Shown here in pieces: positions 52,582 to 60,603 of a stretch of 64,000 bases of DNA. A program made the translations under genes and the position numbers. Below the pieces are notes generated by a model, which saw nothing but the letters and a program-made list of their open reading frames with translations, did no database searches and was not told the origin of the DNA. Positions within the stretch are counted from its first letter, which is position 1. The number at the start of each line of letters is the position of its first letter. Source of the stretch: G963663315 sp963668255 (GTDB taxonomy: Bacteria > Pseudomonadota > Gammaproteobacteria > Arenicellales > Poriferihabitantaceae); the NCBI GenBank assembly GCA_965116595.1, contig OZ220708.1, positions 620,001 to 684,000 on the forward strand, given 5' to 3'.

Positions 52582-54099
52582 CTAAGGCAGGCAATCGAGA
52601 TAGTTCGCAAGATCCCAGTCAGATACCGAATGATTGAAACGCTCCCATTCGTCATTTTTATAATGATGGTAGACCCGGTACATTTCATCCGGCATGGACG
52701 AGCGTATCACGTCATCCTTTGCCAACGCGTCCAGGGCATCTCCCAGGGTCATCGGCAGCTTTTTGACTATCTTGCCAGCATCCATCGCTTCGTAAATGTT
52801 CCGTTCTTCGGGTTCTCCCGGATCCAGGTCACGGGTGATACCGTCATCGAACGCCTTCAACAGCGCACCACCCATAAGGTATGGATTGACCATCGAATCA
52901 ACTGAACGGTATTCAAACCGGCCCGGCGCTGACACCCGCAGTGCACAGGTTCTGTTCTGAAAACCCCAGTCAGCAAAAACCGGGGCCCAGAAACCGGTAT
53001 CCCACAATCTTCTGTAAGAGTTGACCGTGGACGATCCAATTGAAGTCAACGCACTGAGATGCTCGATCACGCCGCCAATCGACTGCAACCCGATTGGACC
53101 TGGTTTAACTTCGTCAATCGCGGGATCAGGCATGAAATGGTTTGTACCGCCTTCGAGATAGGTAAACACGCCTTCCAGACCCGGAAGCGTTTCGTTGTGC
53201 AACGGATTGACGACCTCCTCGCCACCGGACCACAATGAAACATTATGGTGACAGCCGGATGCGGATACGTTCATGAACGGCTTGGACATGAAACAGGCAT
53301 GCAACCCTTTTTCACGGGCGACCTGGGCGCAGATCTGACGATAGGTGGTCAGTCGATCCGAGTTCCTGACCACATCATCGAACATCCAGTTCAATTCCAG
53401 TTGTCCCGGCGCGTCTTCGTGGTCGCCCTGGATCATGTCAAAGCCCATTTTCTGGCCGTATTCGATAACCTGCATAAAGGCTGGCCGCAATTCTTCGAAC
53501 TGATCGATATGGTAACAGTTGGGTTTGGTCACTCCGCCCTTGAGTTGGCGGTTTTCATCCAGTTTGAGCCACATCATCTCCGGTTCAGTACCGGCGCGCA
53601 TGTGCATATTATGCTTCTCCTCGAACTCCTGATGGATGATTCTCAGGTTTCCGCGGCAGTCAGAAGTCAGATGGGCGCCCGGATTGACGCGCTCCTCGCG
53701 GTTGCGGTAACAGGTACAGAATACACGGCCAATGCGTTTGTCCCAGGGCAACTGGACAAAAGTTTCCGGGTCAGGAATACCGACCAGTTCCGATGCTTCG
53801 GGGCCATAACCGATGTAACTCCCATGACGGTCGACAAACAGGTTTGCGGTTGAACCGTAAACCAGTTGAAATCCCCTCTCCGACACTCTCTCCCAGTGGT
53901 CGGCGGGAATCCCTTTTCCCACAATTCGGCCGGTGACCGAAACGAACTGAAAATAGACGTAGGTGACACCGGTTTCCCGGATTTTCTCACTGACCTGTTT
54001 GACCAGTTCCGCCCGGCCCGGCGCATTGACGCAGCGCTCCAGGTCGGTAGAAGTCTGGACCCGGCTGGTTGAGCCTGTAGATGTGTTCTCTTTAACCAT
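52582..54099 (-). CDS. Glutamine synthetase-family ligase (gamma-glutamyl amide synthetase candidate, GmaS-like)
   Basis: A GS-superfamily ATP-dependent ligase of 505 residues. Metal and ATP-site motifs include MRAGTEPEMMWLKL, GDHEDAPGQLELNW and SKPFMNVSASGCHHNVSLW, with the late block FEYRSVDSMVNPYLMGGALLKA. It is longer than typical GmaS (about 440-450). Its place beside mgsABC-like genes suggests it ligates an amine (methylamine, or another amine) to glutamate. Ordinary GlnA is a less likely reading given the context. The start is the ATG at 54099. Confidence 0.8.
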   Translation of the reverse strand: MVKENTSTGSTSRVQTSTDLERCVNAPGRAELVKQVSEKIRETGVTYVYFQFVSVTGRIVGKGIPADHWERVSERGFQLVYGSTANLFVDRHGSYIGYGPEASELVGIPDPETFVQLPWDKRIGRVFCTCYRNREERVNPGAHLTSDCRGNLRIIHQEFEEKHNMHMRAGTEPEMMWLKLDENRQLKGGVTKPNCYHIDQFEELRPAFMQVIEYGQKMGFDMIQGDHEDAPGQLELNWMFDDVVRNSDRLTTYRQICAQVAREKGLHACFMSKPFMNVSASGCHHNVSLWSGGEEVVNPLHNETLPGLEGVFTYLEGGTNHFMPDPAIDEVKPGPIGLQSIGGVIEHLSALTSIGSSTVNSYRRLWDTGFWAPVFADWGFQNRTCALRVSAPGRFEYRSVDSMVNPYLMGGALLKAFDDGITRDLDPGEPEERNIYEAMDAGKIVKKLPMTLGDALDALAKDDVIRSSMPDEMYRVYHHYKNDEWERFNHSVSDWDLANYLDCLP

Positions 54100-54141
54100 T
54101 TTATTCTCCTATAGTCATTAATATTTTGTTTCGCGGTGTTC

Positions 54142-55485
54142 TCAACTCCACGGAAATGGACTGTTTGAGACAGGATGAAGCTTGCCCTCATGATATCTTG
54201 AGAATCGGAAAGGTTCCAGCAATACACTCTGTGATCCTGCAAGTTCCTGCGCAACCAGTTTGCCTACGCCAATCATCTTGTATCCATGATTGGAATCGGC
54301 GATAAAGTAGCAGTTGTCGCGGAAACGATCGAAAACAGGAAAACTGTCCGGGGTAAATGAGCCGATTCCGCCAGAAGGCTCATTATTGTATTTCGGCGAT
54401 TGACCTTCAAATCGCTTTTGGCAATGGGCAAGTGCGGAAGTCCACATGTGCGCAAATTCCGCTCCGACCACAAAATCCGGGGAATCGACGCCATATGGGT
54501 CGACTGCGACCTGGTCGAGGTCGGTCTCAACCCGGAACGGCGCGGCCCCGCCCTGTATCCCGTTGAAATGAAAATCGGGCTTGTAATAGATCCCCCACAT
54601 CTGGTCCGTGATCAACGATCCATCCACATCGGAATAAAGGGGAGAGTCGGAATCAACATGAATCACCGGAGGCATCCCGCCATCGTTGGTCTTTTGCATT
54701 TCGGGGTCCACACCCAGCGTTCCTTCCTGCAGCGACCAGTAGACCCACATCGGAACGTCGGTGTGAATCTTGCCATTGCCGGATTTGATATCCACCGTCT
54801 CCGGCAAATCAAGCATTTTCCAGAGAGTCCTTGCCCAGGGCCCGGGCGCCACTATCAGTTGGTCGCAGGCGATATTACCCTTGTCGGTGACGACTTCCTT
54901 TATCGCGCGACTTGAGTGATCCGCATTAAATCCGGTAACCGTCACACCGGTCATGATCCGAACACCCTCTGCTTCCGCCTTGCCTGCCAGACCGTACAGT
55001 GATCGGGTGTTGTTGGCATAGCCTCCTCTCTTCTCATGCAGAACCGAGGTACTTCCCCGCGCCTGCCAATCATCGAACAGGCTTTTCATGTATTTTGTCG
55101 ATGCTTTTTCGCCTTCAATGAAAAGCGATTCGTAGCCGATATCCTTTTGCTGTTCGGCAATGGATGCCACATCCTCAAACATCGAATCCGGACTGATTTG
55201 CATGTAGCCCACCGGGTAATAGCTATATGCCTCAGTGTCGCTTTCCCATACATCAACGCATTGCGCCATCAACTCACGCATTGCAGGCTGGAAGTAGTTG
55301 TTGCGCACAACCCCGCAAGCGATACCTGACGCGCCAGCGCCTATTGAAGTCTTATCGACAACAAGTATCTTGCTGCCATCACCCCTGCCTTTGGCTTTCA
55401 GTTCCAAAGCCAGATGGTATGCTGTGCTCAGACCGTGAATCCCTGCGCCAATAATGACATAATCACTTTGTCCGGGAAAAGCCAT
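54142..55485 (-). CDS. FAD-dependent oxidoreductase, DAO/sarcosine oxidase beta-like
   Basis: A 447-residue flavoprotein of the D-amino-acid/N-methyl amino-acid oxidase class. The dinucleotide loop YVIIGAGIHGLSTAYHL begins at residue 9 and the C-terminal FAD contact is NCYFIADSNHGYKMIGVGKLVAQELAG. It resembles a stand-alone beta subunit of sarcosine oxidase. It is the first gene of the leftward island, divergent from the GntR gene, and probably oxidises an N-methylated amine or glutamyl derivative made by the following ligase. No partner subunits are adjacent. Confidence 0.82.
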   Translation of the reverse strand: MAFPGQSDYVIIGAGIHGLSTAYHLALELKAKGRGDGSKILVVDKTSIGAGASGIACGVVRNNYFQPAMRELMAQCVDVWESDTEAYSYYPVGYMQISPDSMFEDVASIAEQQKDIGYESLFIEGEKASTKYMKSLFDDWQARGSTSVLHEKRGGYANNTRSLYGLAGKAEAEGVRIMTGVTVTGFNADHSSRAIKEVVTDKGNIACDQLIVAPGPWARTLWKMLDLPETVDIKSGNGKIHTDVPMWVYWSLQEGTLGVDPEMQKTNDGGMPPVIHVDSDSPLYSDVDGSLITDQMWGIYYKPDFHFNGIQGGAAPFRVETDLDQVAVDPYGVDSPDFVVGAEFAHMWTSALAHCQKRFEGQSPKYNNEPSGGIGSFTPDSFPVFDRFRDNCYFIADSNHGYKMIGVGKLVAQELAGSQSVLLEPFRFSRYHEGKLHPVSNSPFPWS

Positions 55486-55518
55486 GTTTCATCTCCTGTT
55501 GTAATTCAGTTAAACCGG

Positions 55519-55659
55519 TGGTATAAATACGGTTCACTAATAACATAATACATTTATACCATATTTTTTGATTGTACGCATTGATTACGGTATTAAACAT
55601 GATGGATCGAAAGTTTGCAACCTTTGTCCGGTCTGTGTAGTACATAAATTTTTATACCA
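55519..55659. promoter_or_regulatory. Three TGGTATAAAT-type repeats: probable GntR operators
   Basis: One forward copy TGGTATAAAT (55519-55528) and two inverted copies ATTTATACCA (55552-55561) and TTTTATACCA (55650-55659) lie in the 221-bp gap between the FAD oxidoreductase and the divergent GntR gene. Copies one and two form an inverted pair. The layout fits control of both directions by the adjacent GntR regulator. Confidence 0.6.
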
Positions 55660-55706
55660 TTATTAGACCTAAATTCAGATAACCGCACCCGGATGGACTG
55701 ACTACA

Positions 55707-56396
55707 ATGACGGAGCAATACTTACAGGTAACCACTGGCGCATCCGGAATATTCAATCGTGTCCGGGCAGCGATCATCAATGGCGATTATCCATACAATG
55801 CACGGCTGCCTTCCGAACGCAGCCTGGCGAAACAGTTTTCCGTCGCACGAGGCACAATCAGAGCAGCGCTGGAACAGCTTGAAAGAGCCAATCTGGTCAG
55901 GAAGAAATTCGGCAGTGGAACATATGTAATCTACAACGCCAAATTCGAACAGGATGATATCGCCGAAGAGACCAGCCCGCTGGAACTGATCGAAACCCGG
56001 TTGGCTATAGAGCCTCATATTGTCAAACTTGTGGTGTCGAACGCCAATAACCGGGAACTGCGAAATCTTGAACAGGCTTTGGAGAATGTCTTGCGTTCAA
56101 CACACGATCCCAATAGTTTCTCTTCGGCAGATGAGGAATTCCACCTCATGCTGGCGCATTGCTCACAAAACCCGCTGCTTATCTGGATGTATCAGAGAAT
56201 CAACGATATTCGCAGCCATGGCCAGTGGAGCCACCGAAAAACGAACATTCTGACTCCAGGTAAAATCAGACAATACAACGAACACCACTCAGCATTGGTC
56301 AAAAGCATAATACGAAGAGATATGGAAGAAGCCTCGAATCTGATGATCCATCACCTGATCCAGGCAAAGAGGGATTTGCTCGGTGGTGGAAGATGA
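55707..56396 (+). CDS. GntR/FadR-family transcriptional regulator
   Basis: A 229-residue regulator. The N-terminal winged helix is clear in RLPSERSLAKQFSVARGTIRAALEQLERANLVRKKFGSGTYV split by turns, and the C-terminal all-helical FCD ligand domain has candidate metal-binding residues in DEEFH, NEHHSAL and HHLIQ. It is divergent from the amine-oxidation operon and probably senses an amine, glutamyl amide or organic acid. The 10-bp repeats in the gap are its likely binding sites. Confidence 0.88.
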   Translation: MTEQYLQVTTGASGIFNRVRAAIINGDYPYNARLPSERSLAKQFSVARGTIRAALEQLERANLVRKKFGSGTYVIYNAKFEQDDIAEETSPLELIETRLAIEPHIVKLVVSNANNRELRNLEQALENVLRSTHDPNSFSSADEEFHLMLAHCSQNPLLIWMYQRINDIRSHGQWSHRKTNILTPGKIRQYNEHHSALVKSIIRRDMEEASNLMIHHLIQAKRDLLGGGR

Positions 56397-56408
56397 ACAG
56401 GTGAAAGG

Positions 56409-56906
56409 TCACGGTATTACGCTCAACCGAATCGGAACGCCTTCATAGCCGATTTGTTTTGCGGTAAATACAGCCGAATCGGGGGTCAATGCCTTGTCGA
56501 AGTCATTAATTAATATCCGATCGCCTCTAAACTCGATGTATTTTGACACCGAGCCTTTATCAAAGAAAATCAGTACCGACAACAATCCCGAATTGATCAA
56601 GTCCTGACGCTGGTCACTTGACCAGTCCCAACCAAAAGGGCAACTGTCGGTCTTGTGTTGTGGTTTGAAATCTGCAAATCCCTTGACCTGTTGCCATGGA
56701 AAGTCCGTAATATCCAATAATTTCAGCGTTGAACCAGAATTTGCCGCTTCGCTTGCGTGTTGCAGGAGTGTCTGTCTTTGGCTGGCTCGACCGACACATT
56801 CATTTTTAAGACTGGAATAATAAAAAACCATTACCAGCACGATAATCAGCGGTGCGATGTATAGTACCGGTCTGGCTGATATGGAGTTGAGCGCCTCGTG
56901 GATCAT
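56409..56906 (-). CDS. Unrecognised 165-residue protein with one membrane helix
   Basis: I do not recognise this family. A single N-terminal transmembrane helix at about 13-30 (VLYIAPLIIVLVMVFYYSS) is followed by a likely periplasmic or external domain with two cysteines (CVGRAS, DSCPFGWDW). Convergent with the GntR gene (12-bp gap). It is separated from the amt group by a terminator-like hairpin, so it is probably transcribed alone. Confidence 0.55.
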   Translation of the reverse strand: MIHEALNSISARPVLYIAPLIIVLVMVFYYSSLKNECVGRASQRQTLLQHASEAANSGSTLKLLDITDFPWQQVKGFADFKPQHKTDSCPFGWDWSSDQRQDLINSGLLSVLIFFDKGSVSKYIEFRGDRILINDFDKALTPDSAVFTAKQIGYEGVPIRLSVIP

Positions 56907-56959
56907 CTAATCGCCCGTTTTGGATGCCCGGTCTGAAACTGGTCGAATCCCATGATAAA

Positions 56960-56991
56960 GACCCTTCCACAGCATACGCTGTAGAAGGGTC
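56960..56991 (-). terminator. Rho-independent terminator of the amt group
   Basis: A hairpin with arms GACCCTTC and GAAGGGTC around an inner ACAGC/GCTGT stem and a four-base ATAC loop; one mismatch between the two stems. On the minus strand it is followed by TTTAT, as expected for a transcript coming leftwards from amt and the small membrane protein. Confidence 0.8.
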
Positions 56992-57078
56992 GACATCACG
57001 GATCAGTTCACGGTGACGATCAATTCAATTTGTCACCGGGAAACGGACCGTGTTGCAGGATTTACTGGAGGTTCCCCG

Positions 57079-57297
57079 TCAGGAATGTTTGTCCAGGTAC
57101 TCCCCGATCCCGCCGCTTTGGCTGATCTTGTCCACATCGTTTTCCAGTTCACTGGATTCTTCTTTCATTTGAATGATGTGCCAGCCTATCCAGAATGCAA
57201 GTCCAAGCACAACCAGTAGGACTTCTGATCCAACGAAAGGATATATCGGACCTGTCACATCGACATTGGCCCAGTTTTCTACCATACCTGTTGCCAT
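57079..57297 (-). CDS. Small single-helix membrane protein encoded after amt
   Basis: A 72-residue protein with one hydrophobic helix at about 22-43 (VGSEVLLVVLGLAFWIGWHIIQ) flanked by an acidic C-terminal tail (KEESSELENDVDKIS). It starts 55 bp after the amt stop and shares its transcript, ending before a clear terminator. No family recognised; it may be an accessory subunit of the transporter. Confidence 0.65.
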   Translation of the reverse strand: MATGMVENWANVDVTGPIYPFVGSEVLLVVLGLAFWIGWHIIQMKEESSELENDVDKISQSGGIGEYLDKHS

Positions 57298-57352
57298 AAT
57301 AATCTCCGGGTATAAGTTTTAATGTTAGTGTTGATTGAATACAAACCTCAGG

Positions 57353-58621
57353 TCAGGCTTCGTTTCTGATGGCTTCACGAACAACACGGGCTTCTTCTTC
57401 ATTTTCCACGATGGTATTAATATCCAGACCTGCCATTTCGATTTCCCGCGGTATTCGTAACAAACCTCTCGCTTGCAGAATTTTGGATAAAATCCAGGCC
57501 GGAATAAATCCAAGCACGAAGAACATGATGATGGCGCCGATGAATTGGCCCCACGGTGAAATGGCCGCATAGCCCTCAAATGGAGAAGAGGGGTAGCCCC
57601 ACAACATGAAGCCCGCAATCACCACACCAAGGAACCCGGCATAACCGTGAACCGCTACCGCACCCACCGCATCATCAATCTTGAATCGACGTTCGACCCA
57701 GAAGTGCATTTTGTAGATGATGAAAACCACGACAGCCGCAATCAACATTGCCTGGATCGGATGATACAGATCATTTCCTGCAGAGGCGCCGATGATACCG
57801 GCCAGTCCGCCGGAATAGGTCCAGAAAGCATCTCCTTTCGAAACAATGTATCCCGCCATCAAGCCACCGGATAATGACATCAGGAAATTCAGCGTTATCG
57901 CTGACAGCGAGGTCGGTTGCAGATAAATGTTGGTAGCACTGAAGTACGATTTATCGGCAATATCCAGCATGGCGGCCCCGTACACATCAATAATCGGAAT
58001 GTTGCAGGCGACGTAGAATCCCCAGAATCCGGTATAGATCATGAACAATCCGATGGTTACCAGCCAGGGATTGTGAGGGTTGATGTTTCTCGGAGTGCCA
58101 TCGGCAGCAAATTTTCCAATTCGAGGCCCAAGAACAACCAGGACACCGAGGGCAAATCCGCCTGCAATTGCATGAATTACACCGGACGCATAAGCATCAT
58201 GATAACCCAGAATCTGTACCATCCAGCCGTTCCAGGACCATCCCCAGGCGGCGTCGATGACCCAGGTAACCGAACCGATAAGGATAGCCAGCAACCAGAA
58301 TGCGCTGGGACGGATCCGCTCGATAACGGCGCCGGAGACAATTGATGCGGCAGTCCACGAAAAGAGCAGGAAGGCAGCCCAGAAGACACCATTGATACGT
58401 GCCCAGTACGCGGTATCATCAGCAGTCAGAGTGGCCTGTACTGCAGAACCGCCCATGTGCGCACCCATCAATTCACTCCAGGGAGTTGCCCAGGGTGCGG
58501 ATACCAGCCCGCCTGTAATCCCAGGCCCATTGACGAATGCGAAATAAATCCACCACCCGAAAAAGAAAAATGTCACGGTCACCAATGGAATCAGCATGGT
58601 GTTTTTCATTAAGGTGTGCAT
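57353..58621 (-). CDS. amt: Ammonium transporter Amt, frame after an N-terminal frameshift
   Basis: Ammonium/methylammonium channel of the Amt/MEP/Rh class. The frame gives 422 residues starting MHTLMKNTMLIPLVTVTFFFFGWWIYF, and contains ASGVIHAIAGG, the pore motif region with the twin-histidine residue in DAVGAVAVHGYAGFLGVV, and ASAGNDL. The first helix is missing from this frame but is encoded just upstream in another frame (58609-58764). Two 11-bp copies at 58618-58639 explain the shift. Removing one copy restores a 466-residue Amt, reading RNHMHTLMKN. Confidence 0.92.
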   Translation of the reverse strand: MHTLMKNTMLIPLVTVTFFFFGWWIYFAFVNGPGITGGLVSAPWATPWSELMGAHMGGSAVQATLTADDTAYWARINGVFWAAFLLFSWTAASIVSGAVIERIRPSAFWLLAILIGSVTWVIDAAWGWSWNGWMVQILGYHDAYASGVIHAIAGGFALGVLVVLGPRIGKFAADGTPRNINPHNPWLVTIGLFMIYTGFWGFYVACNIPIIDVYGAAMLDIADKSYFSATNIYLQPTSLSAITLNFLMSLSGGLMAGYIVSKGDAFWTYSGGLAGIIGASAGNDLYHPIQAMLIAAVVVFIIYKMHFWVERRFKIDDAVGAVAVHGYAGFLGVVIAGFMLWGYPSSPFEGYAAISPWGQFIGAIIMFFVLGFIPAWILSKILQARGLLRIPREIEMAGLDINTIVENEEEARVVREAIRNEA

Positions 58622-58764
58622 GTGGTTCGCATGTGGTTCCTGTAACGGGAAGCTCCCACTTCATACATACAGAACCCTATGTGGATCAGAAACATAAGTA
58701 CTACTGTGAGCCAGTAGTAAAACTCGGTAAATATAACAACCAGCGATGAAAGTTCATTACCCAT
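58609..58764 (-). pseudogene. amt: Detached first transmembrane segment of Amt
   Basis: A 51-residue frame starting at the ATG 58762-58764: MGNELSSLVVIFTEFYY, then WLTVVLMFLIHIGFCMYEVGASRYRNHM, and a stop after six non-matching residues. FLIHIGFCMYEVGASRYRN corresponds to the first helix and GF-x-M-x-E-x-G-x-x-R-x-x-N motif of Amt proteins. It is the N-terminus of the downstream gene separated by the tandem duplication. Confidence 0.88.
58618..58639 (+). repeat. 11-bp tandem duplication inside amt
   Basis: GCATGTGGTTC occurs twice head to tail (58618-58628, 58629-58639). The duplication adds 11 bp to the amt coding sequence and shifts the frame. Because 11 is not a multiple of three, loss of one unit would restore the reading frame. 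Confidence 0.92.
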
Positions 58765-58954
58765 ATCAAATCCTCTGCATAATTATTCTATGATATTATC
58801 GTGCCAATTCTTTTAATGTAGATGAATCAATACCATTGTGGACTCAACTTTTACGTGTACAACATTAATTCAGAGTCGGTTCAAATCTGCATTTTTCCGA
58901 CCAATGAATTAGCAGAACCACCCTTGATTATAATGACTTGCGATTAACTTGCAA

Positions 58955-58971
58955 GGACAATAGTCCCCGGC
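58955..58971 (+). repeat. 17-bp direct repeat, left target site duplication
   Basis: GGACAATAGTCCCCGGC here is repeated exactly at 60351-60367, directly outside both ends of the insertion sequence. A 17-bp duplication is within the long range known for the IS1202 group. Confidence 0.85.
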
Positions 58972-59047
58972 TGTTACGAGCAAATGAAATGTCCGGTTGA
59001 GTAGCACATAAACTGTCCGGTTTCAGAGAACCTTGAAAGGGGGTGAA

Positions 59048-60205
59048 ATGAGACGGTCAGTGAGATGGTTACAGGAGGCCAGGCTAATGAGATTTGAAGA
59101 AGCGTATGAAGGATGGAACAAGAGTCGATTGACACAGGAAGAGGCGGCGAATTTGCTGGGGGTGTGCAGTCGCACCTTCCGTCGTTATGTAGACCGCTAC
59201 GAGGAGGAGGGGCTGGACGGATTGTGTGATCGTTGTTTGAGTGAGGTGTCGCATCGTCGGGCGCCGGTAGACGAAGTGATGAAGCTGGTGAGTCGTTATC
59301 GGTCCCATCACCGGGGTTGGAATGTTCGTCATTTTCATTTTTGGTATCGTCGGGATGGAGGTCAGAGGAGTTATACGTGGGTGAAGAACCAGTTGCAGGG
59401 AGCGGGTGTAGTGAAGCGGTACGCGAAGCGCGGGGCGCACCGCAAGCGCCGGGAAGCGGCGCCGTGGCCGGGGATGATGTTACATCAGGACGGCAGTACC
59501 CATGAGTGGGTAGCGGGTCAAAGGTGGGATTTGATTGTGACGATGGACGATGCGACGAATGAGCATTACTCGATGTTTTTCTGTAAAGAAGAAGGCACCC
59601 GGAGCAGTTTCCGGGGGGTACGCGAAGTGATTGAATTGAAAGGGCTGTTTTGCTCTTTGTACACCGACCGGGGCAGTCATTACTGGCATACGCCACAGGC
59701 TGGAGGGAAAGTAGACAAGAGCAACCCTACACAGTTTGGTCGCGCCATGAAGCAGTTGGGCATTGAGATGATCCCGGCTTACTCGCCGCAGGCGCGGGGG
59801 CGCTGTGAGCGCGTTTTCAAGACGCACCAGGATCGCCTGGTCAAGGAACTGGCGGCGGCTGGCGTCCCGGATATGGATGCAGCCAACCGCTATCTCCAAA
59901 AGGAGTACCTGCCCGCTTACAATGCCCAGTTCAGCAAACCGGCGCGGGAGTCCGGCAGCGCCTTTGTCGCTTGTCGCGACCTGTCGGTACTGGACGACAT
60001 CCTGTGTGAGCGCTATGAACGAATCGTGGGTTCGGACAACTGTGTGCGCTATCGGCGCAAAGTGCTACAGATACCGGCAGACCGGCATCGTTGTCATTAT
60101 GTCAAAGCCCGTGTCCAGGTGCTGGATTATCCAGATCAGGGCCTGGCGGTTCATCACGGCCCCAGAGAACTGGCCCGATACGATGTCCGAGGTCAGTTAC
60201 TATGA
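59048..60205 (+). CDS. DDE transposase of the IS1202/ISNCY-like element
   Basis: A 385-residue transposase from the ATG at 59048, which follows a very strong ribosome site (AAAGGGGGTGAA); a TTG five codons upstream is less likely. An N-terminal helix-turn-helix (LTQEEAANLLGVCSRTFRRY) precedes an rve-type catalytic core with candidate residues D148 (LHQDGSTHEW), D207 (YTDRGSHYW) and E254 (ARGRCERVF). The D-E spacing is about 46 rather than 35. The gene looks intact. Confidence 0.88.
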   Translation: MRRSVRWLQEARLMRFEEAYEGWNKSRLTQEEAANLLGVCSRTFRRYVDRYEEEGLDGLCDRCLSEVSHRRAPVDEVMKLVSRYRSHHRGWNVRHFHFWYRRDGGQRSYTWVKNQLQGAGVVKRYAKRGAHRKRREAAPWPGMMLHQDGSTHEWVAGQRWDLIVTMDDATNEHYSMFFCKEEGTRSSFRGVREVIELKGLFCSLYTDRGSHYWHTPQAGGKVDKSNPTQFGRAMKQLGIEMIPAYSPQARGRCERVFKTHQDRLVKELAAAGVPDMDAANRYLQKEYLPAYNAQFSKPARESGSAFVACRDLSVLDDILCERYERIVGSDNCVRYRRKVLQIPADRHRCHYVKARVQVLDYPDQGLAVHHGPRELARYDVRGQLL

Positions 60206-60250
60206 ACCAACATCCGGATCACCGCGTTCTGTTCGCCGCGCACATTCGGT

Positions 60251-60288
60251 TTGATTCCTCATCCGGGTTAACCCGGATGAGGAATCAA
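60251..60288. terminator. 38-bp perfect palindrome after the transposase
   Basis: Arms TTGATTCCTCATCCGGGTT and AACCCGGATGAGGAATCAA are perfectly complementary with no loop (19 bp each). It lies 46 bp downstream of the transposase stop and before the right inverted repeat. It may act as a transcription terminator in both directions or block readthrough into the IS; no T tract follows. Confidence 0.6.
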
Positions 60289-60350
60289 GGTATCATAATA
60301 GCGGACAATTCATTTGCTATAAAACCGGACAAGTCTATTTGCTCTTAACA

Positions 60351-60367
60351 GGACAATAGTCCCCGGC
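60351..60367 (+). repeat. 17-bp direct repeat, right target site duplication
   Basis: Exact second copy of the 17-bp sequence at 58955-58971. The next 236 bp, up to the cytochrome c gene, contain no gene or notable structure; they probably belonged to the promoter region before the insertion. Confidence 0.85.
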
Positions 60368-60603
60368 GACGGTCAGTTAGCCGGTTGCGGTAGCCTGAGA
60401 AACCCGAATTGGGCAATGTTTCCCCTGCGATTTTTTAACTCAAGGTATATAGTCTTGCCTGGAATCCGGTATAATTCGGCGGTCACGGAATCGGCGTGTC
60501 AGTCGGAATGTCAGTGTCAGGCGATGGGAAATTCAATGAAATACTCCTGATTCGATTAAAATCTGATATTAAGCAGCACCAATAAAACCAGTTCTCTAAT
60601 AAT

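Larger units (their letters stand above)
58972..60350 (+). mobile_element. Insertion sequence, IS1202/ISNCY-like, 1379 bp
   Basis: The element begins and ends with TGTTA inverted ends (left TGTTACGAGCAAAT, right, reversed, TGTTAAGAGCAAAT). A second repeated sub-terminal TGTCCGG block lies in both ends. It is flanked by a perfect 17-bp direct repeat and carries one full transposase gene, so it looks recently inserted and potentially active. The TGT ends and long duplication fit the IS1202 group. It separates the amt group from the cytochrome gene. Confidence 0.85.

Noticed and set aside
58982..59440. Long minus-strand open frames across the transposase
   Set aside because: They run opposite a gene with clear transposase motifs and have low-complexity composition; they are shadows.
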